DNA from: Bacteroidota bacterium
GTDB lineage: Bacteria; Bacteroidota; Bacteroidia; Cytophagales; Cytophagaceae
Assembly: GCA_023428135.1 (NCBI GenBank)
Contig: JAEYZG010000027.1
Span: forward strand, 1 to 64,000
Length of the DNA: 64,000 nt
Reading direction: 5' to 3'
Shown here: positions 9,032 through 17,829 of the stretch, piece by piece
How the letters are laid out: every line of letters begins with the position of its first letter
Position numbering within the stretch: position 1 is the first letter of the stretch
Translations under genes and position numbers: made by a program
The notes under the pieces: generated by a model
Seen by the model: the letters and a program-made list of their open reading frames with translations, nothing else
What the model was told of the DNA's origin: nothing
Databases searched by the model: none

Positions 9032-10159
9032 TTAAGCTAAGGATTTTTCTACAGACTTCCAGAATAATTCTGCTGAAGTATCCCAACTATATCTTTCACA
9101 ATTCACCCTTCCTTTCTCAATGAGTTTTTGTCGTTTTTCTTTATCGAAAGCCATTTGAGATAGTCCTTCTGCAATTGAACTAACAGAATACGGGTCTACC
9201 AGAATTGCCGAATCACCGGCTACCTCAGGCATACTGGTTACATTTGAAGTGATTACAGGACAATCGCATTGCTGAGCTTCTAAAATCGGGATACCAAAAC
9301 CTTCAATAAAAGGAACATATGTAAGTGCTAATGCAGCTCCTAGCAAATGACGATATTCTTCATTACTTACTCTCCCGGTAAATATGATATCGTCTTTAAA
9401 TGGACTACTTTCTAATGTCTCAAATATTTCCTTAGTGCCCCAACCTTTTCTGCCAACTATCATCAGTTTGGTATCATTGGGCTTCTTTGTTTTAAATTCA
9501 GCAAAAGCCTTAAGTAGATTTAAGATATTTTTTCTCGGGTGCAGGGCTCCGACAAAAATAAAATAAGGTTTACCTTTACTATATGTTTTCCGGCATTCTT
9601 CCTGTTTTGACAAGGTAATAGGATAAAAACTTTCACCATGCGCTGCATTTCCTACTACATCTATTTTAGAAGGATCAATCTTATATAACTTAACAATATC
9701 TTTTTTGGAATATTCAGAAACTGAAATTATTCTTGTAGCTTTTCGTGCGTATCTGACCCCAAACCACTTAAGGTATTTATACATCAGAAAACTCAGGCCT
9801 TCTCTAATATGCTCAAAAGCCAGATCATGAATTACAATCAATGAAGGCGTTTGAGAGCGTAAAGAATTAAAGCCATCTGTAGAAATAAACAGATCACATT
9901 TTTCTTCTTTTAAAACTTTTGGTATTGCTAATTCAAACCACCATAGCCAGAGGAATGGGTGTCTTGCCGGAGGGAAAAGCTGAATGGGTTTTATATTATC
10001 TGCAAATACAAATTGCTTATGAAAAGGTCTGTCGAACAGGAAAATAAATTCATGTTCAGGATGATTCTTAACCATCCTTTGCAAAATTTCAAATGTAAAA
10101 GTACCAATTCCCTCAAGTTTATCTTTTAGGAGGAACCTTGTATTTACGGCTATCTTCAA
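9032..10159 (-). CDS. Glycosyltransferase, family 4 (GT-B)
   Basis: The 375-residue soluble protein has the GT-B layout: an N-terminal acceptor half (VNTRFLLKDKLEGIGTF start) and a C-terminal nucleotide-sugar half with GALHPRKN and the EGFGIPILEAQ motif (EX7E). It resembles mannosyl- or rhamnosyltransferases of O-antigen and exopolysaccharide clusters. It starts 16 bp after the flippase stop and ends 4 bp before the deacetylase, within one minus-strand operon. Sugar specificity is not readable. Confidence 0.9.
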   Translation of the reverse strand: MKIAVNTRFLLKDKLEGIGTFTFEILQRMVKNHPEHEFIFLFDRPFHKQFVFADNIKPIQLFPPARHPFLWLWWFELAIPKVLKEEKCDLFISTDGFNSLRSQTPSLIVIHDLAFEHIREGLSFLMYKYLKWFGVRYARKATRIISVSEYSKKDIVKLYKIDPSKIDVVGNAAHGESFYPITLSKQEECRKTYSKGKPYFIFVGALHPRKNILNLLKAFAEFKTKKPNDTKLMIVGRKGWGTKEIFETLESSPFKDDIIFTGRVSNEEYRHLLGAALALTYVPFIEGFGIPILEAQQCDCPVITSNVTSMPEVAGDSAILVDPYSVSSIAEGLSQMAFDKEKRQKLIEKGRVNCERYSWDTSAELFWKSVEKSLA

Positions 10160-10175
10160 AGTTTATAATTCCTTT

Positions 10176-11537
10176 CTACCTATACTCCATCATGGTCTGT
10201 TTGAATCCACAGACCAAAGAATATACTACTGTTAAAATAACGGACATCACACCTGCTAAAATCCAATTCAAATCATAATACCTGCATATTGCAAACAAAA
10301 TTATCAAGAGAATGAATAATATAGACAGTCTAAATAAAATTTTCCACGGAACTTTAATATCGGTATTGGTTCCGGTAAAGACAAAGGCAAATATGCACAA
10401 AATGAATGTTGATATTACCGTAATCCAGGCCGAAGCAATAACCCCATAAGTAGGCACTATCATAAAATTAAGAAGAATATTCAATGCCACACTGAGGACA
10501 ATAGAGATGTTGACAATTTTCACATATCCCATGGCATTCAAATAAGTTGAGTAAATGTTAAAAAATCCATTTAGCAATAAGGATACAAAAAGGATTCTTA
10601 ACAATTCTTTAATTACCTTCAATTCAGATTCAGAACTGTTGTTAAGAAAATATACGAGAACTTCAGGATAAAAGAAAACGAAAGAAGCTGCTAAAACAAC
10701 AGGAATTGCTGCAATAAGCTGAGCAGCGTTAAATAACTTTTGCACCTGCTGGGTGTCCTCTTTATAAAACGGAAATCTTGCAAAAAAAATTGGCATAATA
10801 ATCCAAATGTACATCATAGTCGCATCCAGCCACCTATATGCTGCTGCATATAATCCGGTAGGCGTTTTTCCCAGCAAACGTTCCAAAAGAACCTGATCGA
10901 TTTTATCATTTACAGAATATAATACAGCCATAGAGGCAAACGGCAAGCTACTAACAATTATATCTTTAATTTTCTTCCAGTCAAAAGTAAGCTGCAATAG
11001 CCCGATAATCTTTTTCAGGAAATAATATCCCATTCCAACAGTTAATATTGCGGATAGCAATCGTGCAGCAATAAAGCTTTCTAATGAAATTTCCGAAAAG
11101 ATAATAAGCAAAAAAGTAAATAATGCCAGTAGTAACTTATCCAAAATTCCTAAATAACTATCCAGATAAAATTCCTGCTTTCCCTGTAGAATTGCCTTCC
11201 AAAAAAGGATCAATTGCAACAGAGAATTAGTGAGTGACAGAAAAAACAGAAAGATGAGTTGTTCATTTTTATACCCCCATAAATAACCAAGGAATGTACA
11301 CGCAATCGGGAATAATAGCGTAAGTATAATTTTAAACAACGTGACTTGAGAAAATAGTGACTCAGTCTCAGAAGAATTTCGAGCTATTGATTTGGTCACA
11401 TAATAATTAATCCCAAAATCAGTTAAAATTAAAAATATAAATCCAAAAGAGAAGAGTGCAGAATATAAACCATACTCCTCATGACCGATTTTATTCTGAA
11501 CCAGATTTTCCAAAATTATCCAGATCGGCTTGATCAT
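10176..11537 (-). CDS. Polysaccharide flippase (Wzx-like, MATE/MOP superfamily)
   Basis: At least 453 residues with about 12-13 hydrophobic helices, of the polysaccharide-biosynthesis flippase type that moves lipid-linked repeat units across the inner membrane. The ATG at 11537 is the only ATG near the start, but the frame is open upstream to a stop at 11660, and the residues just upstream (KVVKNIGLSVFLNF) look like the usual Wzx N-terminus. The true protein is therefore probably some 17 residues longer, starting at a non-ATG codon such as ATT at 11588 or ATC at 11585. It is the first gene of the minus-strand polysaccharide operon. Confidence 0.87.
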   Translation of the reverse strand: MIKPIWIILENLVQNKIGHEEYGLYSALFSFGFIFLILTDFGINYYVTKSIARNSSETESLFSQVTLFKIILTLLFPIACTFLGYLWGYKNEQLIFLFFLSLTNSLLQLILFWKAILQGKQEFYLDSYLGILDKLLLALFTFLLIIFSEISLESFIAARLLSAILTVGMGYYFLKKIIGLLQLTFDWKKIKDIIVSSLPFASMAVLYSVNDKIDQVLLERLLGKTPTGLYAAAYRWLDATMMYIWIIMPIFFARFPFYKEDTQQVQKLFNAAQLIAAIPVVLAASFVFFYPEVLVYFLNNSSESELKVIKELLRILFVSLLLNGFFNIYSTYLNAMGYVKIVNISIVLSVALNILLNFMIVPTYGVIASAWITVISTFILCIFAFVFTGTNTDIKVPWKILFRLSILFILLIILFAICRYYDLNWILAGVMSVILTVVYSLVCGFKQTMMEYR

Positions 11538-11680
11538 GAAGTTCAGAAAAACCGAAAGACCGATGTTTTTTACTACTTTACTGATAATCGTTAAATTTTT
11601 CCCACTTAAAACTAAATAAATCGTAACAATTTTATCAAAATTATATAATTTTAAACTTTAATATTTTTAAAATTGAGTTA

Positions 11681-12541
11681 ATGAAAGAGAATAATTTTAA
11701 TTTATTTAGCTTTTGGGATGTCATAAAAAGGTGGAAAAAACTGATTATCGGCTCCTTTCTTTTAAGTTTGGTAATTAGCATAATAGTTGCCTTTTTGCTA
11801 CCCGTTTATTATAAATCTGTAGTAATTTTTTATCCGTTTGATCCGCGTTCTTATGATCCAAGATTTGCATTAGTCAAAAATCCTGGATTTGGTATTTATG
11901 CAGGAGAACAGGAAGTTGAGAGAATACTTGCTGTTGGAGAATCCAGAGAATTAGCTTTTTACATGATCGAAAAGTTTAATTTATACCAGAGATACAATAT
12001 CAAAAAAACTGAAGCCAAAGCGGAGAAACGAGTATTTGACGAATTTATGAGTCAGGTAACTATCAAAAAAACTCCTTTAGCCGGTGGACTTGAAGTAATT
12101 GTATTTGATAAAGATGCTAAAATAGCAGCTGATATGGCAAATGAAATAATTAAGTTCATAGATAAAAAGAACAGAGAGCCAATTTCAATTATCAATAACC
12201 AAATCCTGAGAGGATATTTAAAAAGTCAGGAAGAGAAAGTAAAAGATATTCAAAAATTAATTGAAAACCTTAAACCAAACCAAAATTATTCAACATTCAA
12301 TACTGACTTTCTTGCGAATGAATATATATACAACTACACCAAACTTTCGGATGTACAACAAGAATTAAAGGTTTTGGATGAAAAAATTGAAACTCTTTAT
12401 ATTCTTGAACCTGCTAAACCAGCGTTAGACAAAGCAAAGCCGACAAAATCCCTTGTCATTTTAATAGGTATAGTGGGTACTATGGTTATAGTATTTATTA
12501 TAATATCAATTGCTGAATCATTTTCAAAAAGAGAAGGTTAA
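11681..12541 (+). CDS. Wzz-type chain-length determinant protein
   Basis: The 286-residue protein has a membrane helix at about residues 19-41 (LIIGSFLLSLVISIIVAFLL), a periplasmic middle with coiled-coil character, and a second helix at about 257-277. This is the polysaccharide co-polymerase topology. There is no C-terminal tyrosine kinase domain, so it resembles LPS-type Wzz rather than Wzc. The gene diverges from the flippase and is followed at once by the polymerase or ligase gene, so it likely controls glycan chain length together with that protein. Confidence 0.82.
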   Translation: MKENNFNLFSFWDVIKRWKKLIIGSFLLSLVISIIVAFLLPVYYKSVVIFYPFDPRSYDPRFALVKNPGFGIYAGEQEVERILAVGESRELAFYMIEKFNLYQRYNIKKTEAKAEKRVFDEFMSQVTIKKTPLAGGLEVIVFDKDAKIAADMANEIIKFIDKKNREPISIINNQILRGYLKSQEEKVKDIQKLIENLKPNQNYSTFNTDFLANEYIYNYTKLSDVQQELKVLDEKIETLYILEPAKPALDKAKPTKSLVILIGIVGTMVIVFIIISIAESFSKREG

Positions 12542-12545
12542 TCAA

Positions 12546-13991
12546 TTGAAATCATTACCTACATTAGCAAAGCCCCTTCTGATTTCATTCGCTATCTTAA
12601 TAATATTGAGTGGGATATCGGCATTTTATTTTCAAAACATTATAATATTGCTAATTCCATTGCTAAGTGCATTTGGGCTTTACTGTTTTTTTGATTACCA
12701 GATTGCATATTATGTATTAATATTTTTTCTCCCCTTATCTAAAGAATTTCCGATTATTGGTAATAGTAATTTAAGTCTTCCGGCTGAAGGCTTAGTACTT
12801 GTACTTTCGTTAATCTACATTATTAGTCTTCTTTTTCAGAAAAATTATGACCTCAGACTACTTAAAGATCCGATGGTAATAATTCTATTGCTTCTTTATT
12901 GCTGGGCGATTTTTGAATACCCCTTCTCCATTGACAAGCTTAAGACTCTAAAATATATCATTGCGAAAAGTGTTTATTACCTGGTCTTTCTCTTCCTTAC
13001 TTATACGATCATCCAGTCCAAAGATGATCTTAAGAAGTTTATATATGTATATACAGCAGGTTTATTCCTAGGTGTTTTATTTACTATCATTCTCCATGCA
13101 ATAGATGGGTTCTCATTTGAAAGTATAAATTACATATCCTCAATAATCTTTGTTAATCACGTGTACTATGCTACTGTGATAGGTATTGGCATACCACTAA
13201 TTTGGTTTTTACTTAAAACAATTCCCAAATATGCTATTAAACAATCCTCTTATCTTAAATTAATTCTGGTTATCTTTTTATTTGCACTTATCACTTCTTA
13301 TACAAGGGGATCCTGGCTGGCTTTAATCGTTTGCATTATCTTTTATAAGATAATGAATTTTAAAAAAGTAACCTTGACTATAAGTTTTACAGTAATAGTG
13401 ATTGCCATTTTTGTAGGATATTTATTTGACAATGATCGTTACCTTAATTATGCATCTGACTATACAACAACAATTTTTCATGAAGGTGACATTGAAGGAC
13501 ATCTTGCTGCAACTTATTCTATGAAGGATGTTTCAGGGATGGAAAGAATATACCGATGGGTTGCAGGTGCTAATATGGTAAAAGAAAAACCTATTATGGG
13601 ATCTGGACCCGGTACATTTTATCCAGAATATAAAAAATTTGCCATTGATCGTTTCAGAACTTATGTGAGTGATAATCCGGAAAAATCCACTACACATAAT
13701 AATTTTCTTTTGTTTCTTACAGAACAAGGGTTCGTTGGCTTTTTTCTTTTTACAACCCTGGTAATCATGGTATTTATTAGAGGAAGTAAAATTTACAACG
13801 AAACGTCCGACTATGATACCAAACAATTAACTGCGGGATTTTACCTAGCGTTTACCTCCATTGTAGTTTGCATGATATTTTCTGACTTTACGGAAACTGA
13901 TAAGGTGGGATCATTTTTCCTTCTTTCCATCGCAATTCTTGCAAAGATCAATCAATGGAATAATGAAGGAGAGACTAAAAAAAGCCTTTGA
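12546..13991 (+). CDS. O-antigen polymerase/ligase family protein (Wzy/WaaL)
   Basis: A polytopic protein of about 480 residues and roughly 11-12 helices, with a large periplasmic loop holding MERIYRWVAGANM and GSGPGTFYPEY, which is the Wzy_C/O-antigen ligase domain. It either polymerises repeat units or transfers glycan to a lipid or protein acceptor. No ATG is present at the start: TTG at 12546 lies 4 bp after the Wzz stop and has a GAGAAGG stretch upstream, while TTG at 12510 would overlap the Wzz gene. I prefer 12546. Its 3' end overlaps the convergent phosphatase gene by 17 bp. Confidence 0.85.
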   Translation: MKSLPTLAKPLLISFAILIILSGISAFYFQNIIILLIPLLSAFGLYCFFDYQIAYYVLIFFLPLSKEFPIIGNSNLSLPAEGLVLVLSLIYIISLLFQKNYDLRLLKDPMVIILLLLYCWAIFEYPFSIDKLKTLKYIIAKSVYYLVFLFLTYTIIQSKDDLKKFIYVYTAGLFLGVLFTIILHAIDGFSFESINYISSIIFVNHVYYATVIGIGIPLIWFLLKTIPKYAIKQSSYLKLILVIFLFALITSYTRGSWLALIVCIIFYKIMNFKKVTLTISFTVIVIAIFVGYLFDNDRYLNYASDYTTTIFHEGDIEGHLAATYSMKDVSGMERIYRWVAGANMVKEKPIMGSGPGTFYPEYKKFAIDRFRTYVSDNPEKSTTHNNFLLFLTEQGFVGFFLFTTLVIMVFIRGSKIYNETSDYDTKQLTAGFYLAFTSIVVCMIFSDFTETDKVGSFFLLSIAILAKINQWNNEGETKKSL

Positions 13992-15213
13992 TTTTACAGG
14001 AAACAAAGGTAATATCATCAGGGAATGCTTTCTGGCCTTTAAATGAATTCAGATCCTCCATGAGTTTTTTATGTATAAGCTGATTTTCCTGGCCTGAATT
14101 CGCCCTTAATAATTGAACAAATCGTTCCATACCAAACTCTTCTTCTTCTATATTTGATGTTTCCGTAACACCATCCGTATACAAGCATAACAATGAGTTT
14201 TCTTTTATTTCCACAATTTCTTCACTCAGAAATGGGAGGTCTTCAAAAATTCCTAAAATAGTGGTGCCACTATCCAAAGTTATAGCAATTCCGTCCTGAA
14301 TAATAATAGCAGGATTATGGCCAGCATTAATATATCTTGCCTTCCTGGATTTCAGATCCACAATCATGGCAAAAAAAGTAATAAACCTTTCACCCCTTGC
14401 ATTCAGACGTGTAATATAATTAAGCTCAGTGATAATCTTTTTAAGATCTGATGTTTGCCTTAACATTGTTCTCAAACATGCCTGAAAATTGGACATTAAA
14501 AGGGCTGCTGGTATCCCCTTTCCAGAAACATCAGCTACGCAAATAAAAAACTCATCATCATTTAATGGTATATAATCATAATAATCCCCTCCTATTGACT
14601 GGTGTGGTAAGTAATCAGCTTCAATTACAACTCTATTATTGTCTGGAAGAGAGGTGGGAAACAAATGTGATTGCACATCCCTTGCAATTTGAAGCTCCTT
14701 CCGGAATGCTTCCTGTTGAAGTTCTTTTCTTGCAAGCTTTTTATTTTCAATTGCAACCGTAATAATATTGGCAAAAGTCTGAACGAATGATACGTCTGTA
14801 TTTTCCTCACCAAGCTCCAGACCTCCAATAAATATTATAGCAAGCAATTGAGATTTATGTGCAACCGGAATCAGCAAATCAAATTCGGAAAACTGCTCAG
14901 CTGCCTTTTCGAGTTTCGTTATTTTGCTTACGTTAAAAAATGATTGATCTAATTCGATTGATTTAAAATTAGTCTTCGTTCCATAATTGACTTTACAGTT
15001 CCATCCGGAATCAAAAACATAAAGGGCAAATTTCTTGATTTTAAGGTTGGCTATTAAGGTGAAGTAAAATATCTTATACAAGGATTCTTCAGGCAAATTG
15101 AAATTTATTGCCTGTGTTACTTCTAGAAGAGAGTTTAACTCCAGCTGCTTTAGTTGCAGTGAGTTTTCCAAACCAGGTTCTTTTTCACCATTTGACGGCG
15201 CTTTGGGGATCAT
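13975..15213 (-). CDS. RsbU/SpoIIE-type PP2C serine phosphatase with GAF-like sensor
   Basis: Residues about 20-180 form a GAF-like sensory part; about 185-410 form a SpoIIE phosphatase. Visible motifs are ARDVQSHLFP (the linker helix), GGDYYDYI, CVADVSGKGIPAALLMS, NAGHNPA and LYTDGVTE, covering the metal-binding aspartates. Such enzymes dephosphorylate an anti-sigma-factor antagonist or a similar switch protein. No STAS or RsbW-like partner is visible nearby. Its start overlaps the end of the permease gene by 29 bp, and it ends inside the convergent O-antigen ligase gene. Confidence 0.88.
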   Translation of the reverse strand: MIPKAPSNGEKEPGLENSLQLKQLELNSLLEVTQAINFNLPEESLYKIFYFTLIANLKIKKFALYVFDSGWNCKVNYGTKTNFKSIELDQSFFNVSKITKLEKAAEQFSEFDLLIPVAHKSQLLAIIFIGGLELGEENTDVSFVQTFANIITVAIENKKLARKELQQEAFRKELQIARDVQSHLFPTSLPDNNRVVIEADYLPHQSIGGDYYDYIPLNDDEFFICVADVSGKGIPAALLMSNFQACLRTMLRQTSDLKKIITELNYITRLNARGERFITFFAMIVDLKSRKARYINAGHNPAIIIQDGIAITLDSGTTILGIFEDLPFLSEEIVEIKENSLLCLYTDGVTETSNIEEEEFGMERFVQLLRANSGQENQLIHKKLMEDLNSFKGQKAFPDDITFVSCKIKGFF

Positions 15214-16435
15214 ATGCGTCTCTTAAGCCGTTTCCGAACAAGTTAAATGCCAATACAAGAATACAAATACACAAACTTGGAAGTACTACCAGATAACCAG
15301 AATCTTTTGCCAACATCGACCCATACCCTTCATTAACCATCATTCCCCAGGAAGGCATTGGTGGTTGTACTCCAAGACCAAGAAAACTTAAACCCGCCTC
15401 TATTAATATAGCAGATGCAAAGTTTGCAGTAGCAATTACAATCAATGGGCCAACAATATTAGGCAGAATATGAACAAAAATAATTCTAAGATCGCCCACT
15501 CCGAGTGCCTTTGCCGCTTCAACATATAGTTTTTCCTTTAAGCTTAAAATCTGACCTCTCACAACTCTTGCCACTTCCACCCACATTGTTAATCCTACAG
15601 CCACAAATGCCACCCAGACTCCTCTGCTTTGTAACGCAAGGCTTATGGCAATAACCAGCATAATACTAGGAATGGACCATACAACTGTCATTAACCACAT
15701 TATAAACTTATCAGTTGTCCCCCCAAAAAATCCGCTTAAAGCACCAAGTGTTACTCCAACAAGAATGGAAATCAAGACTGAAATAAATCCTATTGAAAGA
15801 GAAATACGAGTACCAAATAATAACCTGCTCAAAATATCCCGGCCGGCCTTGTCTGTTCCCAAAATATACTCTCTTTTTTCTATATTATTGTCCAAAAAGT
15901 CTCTTAACAATTCCTCTTTTGTGATCTGAACAGGATTTTCATCTAAATCAAGATAGGTAATGATATCGCCTTTTACCGCATAGTTGTAAACAGAGTCAGG
16001 CTTAAGCTTTGGGGAACTACCTACAAAAAGTTTCTTAGTAGCAGCAACTATATCAGCGGATTCGATTACACCTTCTCTTCCATAAAGGGAATAATACACT
16101 TTAAGGTTTTTAATCTGATAGGAACTCACAGGCTGAATTATAAAGTCACTTTCCTGTCCCATATACATCTTCTCCAGAAAGTTCCCCCTTTCTATTTCTC
16201 TGTTTTTCCGGAATTTCAACAATGTACTTTCAAAACCTATAGGTTTCTTTTTAATAAGTGCAGAGCCATCATTAGCATTGGGAGTATGATCGGGCATTAT
16301 TAAATATCCAAGTATTGCAATAATGTGAGCAAATACAATTACTATAAATCCGGCAATTGCAGGCTTATTTTTCCATAGCCGCTTGCGAACATAATAAGAA
16401 GGTGTTTTGACTGTATTCTCTTTCGACTTAACCAC
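15185..16435 (-). CDS. ABC transporter permease, DppC/OppC type
   Basis: The 416-residue protein carries the binding-protein-dependent permease fold. TM1 is at about residues 27-47. After it comes a periplasmic stretch of about 140 residues, longer than the roughly 50 usual for OppC. Then comes the ILGTDKAGRDILSRLLFGTR signature, five further helices and the EAAKALGV loop (EAAxxxG) that contacts the ATPase. It would import peptides or nickel-like solutes. No companion permease, ATPase or binding protein lies in this window, so its partners must be encoded elsewhere. Confidence 0.88.
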   Translation of the reverse strand: MVKSKENTVKTPSYYVRKRLWKNKPAIAGFIVIVFAHIIAILGYLIMPDHTPNANDGSALIKKKPIGFESTLLKFRKNREIERGNFLEKMYMGQESDFIIQPVSSYQIKNLKVYYSLYGREGVIESADIVAATKKLFVGSSPKLKPDSVYNYAVKGDIITYLDLDENPVQITKEELLRDFLDNNIEKREYILGTDKAGRDILSRLLFGTRISLSIGFISVLISILVGVTLGALSGFFGGTTDKFIMWLMTVVWSIPSIMLVIAISLALQSRGVWVAFVAVGLTMWVEVARVVRGQILSLKEKLYVEAAKALGVGDLRIIFVHILPNIVGPLIVIATANFASAILIEAGLSFLGLGVQPPMPSWGMMVNEGYGSMLAKDSGYLVVLPSLCICILVLAFNLFGNGLRDAYDPQSAVKW

Positions 16436-16436
16436 T

Positions 16437-16691
16437 TTATAAGGTGTTATGAGCTTTTAAACCTGCTTTGGTAGCAAGAAAATGGTAATTTTCGAATTGC
16501 CCCTTTGAAACTTCTCCGGATTCGACTTCATCTTCTGTGCCTTTATAAAAAACTTTTACCCACCCTTTACGGAAAAGTTGCTCTAAATGATTCCGTAATT
16601 CCGAATCATCCATTTTTAAATTTTTCAACAATTGCTCCAAGGTGCAAATAAAATAAAGCTCATCCAGAATGTCGTATTCTTGCGGTGTCAA
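16437..16691 (-). CDS. Small protein of unknown function, possibly winged-helix
   Basis: An 84-residue acidic protein. Its start is TTG at 16691, 4 bp after the GT2 stop; no ATG is available before residue 28. The pattern of short helices (EYDILDELYF, LEQLLKNL, DSELRNHLEQLFRKGWV) followed by a polar turn and FLATKAGLKAHN is what a winged helix-turn-helix would show, but I do not recognise the family. It sits between the GT2 and permease genes, only 1 bp before the permease start, so it is co-transcribed with both. Confidence 0.7.
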   Translation of the reverse strand: MTPQEYDILDELYFICTLEQLLKNLKMDDSELRNHLEQLFRKGWVKVFYKGTEDEVESGEVSKGQFENYHFLATKAGLKAHNTL

Positions 16692-16695
16692 TTTC

Positions 16696-17829
16696 TCAGT
16701 TTTTTATTTCTCTTCCTTTCCAGACAAAACTATCAGAATTACTTAATAATCCAACAGTTATAACATAAAACGGATAAAAGGTCCATGTAATTGCAAATTC
16801 TAACAGATTAAATTGGTGTTTTAAAAGCCGCGAAACCTGCTTTAGAAATAACAATTCTGTTGCAAATTTTACAATAGCAAACCCTGCAAAAACAAGCAAT
16901 ACCCTTCCATCTATCAATGAATATGCACCCGAAACTAAAAATAAAAAATTCACTAAAAAAATAAATAGCGCCAAATACTGATTTCTTTTGTTCTTATGCA
17001 TTTTCCACTTGCCTGCCCACCGCTTCCTTTGTTCCAAAAATTCTTGAACAGAATCTTTAGGATAGGTTACCACCAATGCTTCTTCCCTACATGCAAATAA
17101 TACTTTTCCCGGATACCTCTCATAAATTTTATGCAAAAGAAATTCATCATCTCCCGAAGCTATTTTCTCAAATCCGTTAAATCCACCTACTTCATAAAAT
17201 GCCTTTTTTTCATAACAAAGGTTAGCGCCATTGGCCATCGTAGGAAATCCTGAAGCCAGGCAAACACCTCCGGCTCCCATTACTGCACTGAATTCAATTT
17301 GCTGCATCTTCTCAAACAAAGTACCCTTTGAATCGAATCCCACTGGTCCGCAAACCATTTTACAATCTGAAACTTCAAGCATTCCGGCCATAGTTGAAAT
17401 CCAATGTTCACCACATCTGCAATCTCCGTCTATTGTCAATACTAAATCTCCTTTAGAGCTTGAAATGCCATATTCTATGGCCTTTTTCTTTGGAGCTGCA
17501 TTTGACTGATAATCAGCAGAATTAAGAACCCTCAACTTAATATCGGTCGTCTCAAGATACTCATGAACTAAGGATACGGTAAAGTCCTCAGATCCATCAT
17601 CAATAACAATCACTTCATATTTACTCTTTGGATACCCTTGCTTAGATAAATCTGAAAGCAGACTTAAAATATTTGATTCTTCGTTTCTCACAGGAATAAT
17701 TACCGAGACAAACATCGTTGCAGGGACTTTTTTACTCTTTGACCATAATTCCATTTTTCTCCATTTTCCAATAGCCCATATAAGAGCAATAGAATAAATC
17801 AGAAAAATTGAAGCAATCATTACTATCAT
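16696..17829 (-). CDS. Membrane glycosyltransferase, family 2
   Basis: The 377-residue protein has an N-terminal helix, then VSVIIPVRNEESNI, the DGD metal motif (IDGDCRC), GDDEFLL and the QRKRW motif (QxxRW), and ends in three or four helices. This is the layout of a membrane-bound GT2 enzyme related to that at 7277-8383. The start ATG shares one base with the stop of the upstream UPF0104-type gene (TGATG), so the two are translationally coupled. A joint role in making or handling a glycolipid is inference. Confidence 0.88.
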   Translation of the reverse strand: MIVMIASIFLIYSIALIWAIGKWRKMELWSKSKKVPATMFVSVIIPVRNEESNILSLLSDLSKQGYPKSKYEVIVIDDGSEDFTVSLVHEYLETTDIKLRVLNSADYQSNAAPKKKAIEYGISSSKGDLVLTIDGDCRCGEHWISTMAGMLEVSDCKMVCGPVGFDSKGTLFEKMQQIEFSAVMGAGGVCLASGFPTMANGANLCYEKKAFYEVGGFNGFEKIASGDDEFLLHKIYERYPGKVLFACREEALVVTYPKDSVQEFLEQRKRWAGKWKMHKNKRNQYLALFIFLVNFLFLVSGAYSLIDGRVLLVFAGFAIVKFATELLFLKQVSRLLKHQFNLLEFAITWTFYPFYVITVGLLSNSDSFVWKGREIKN

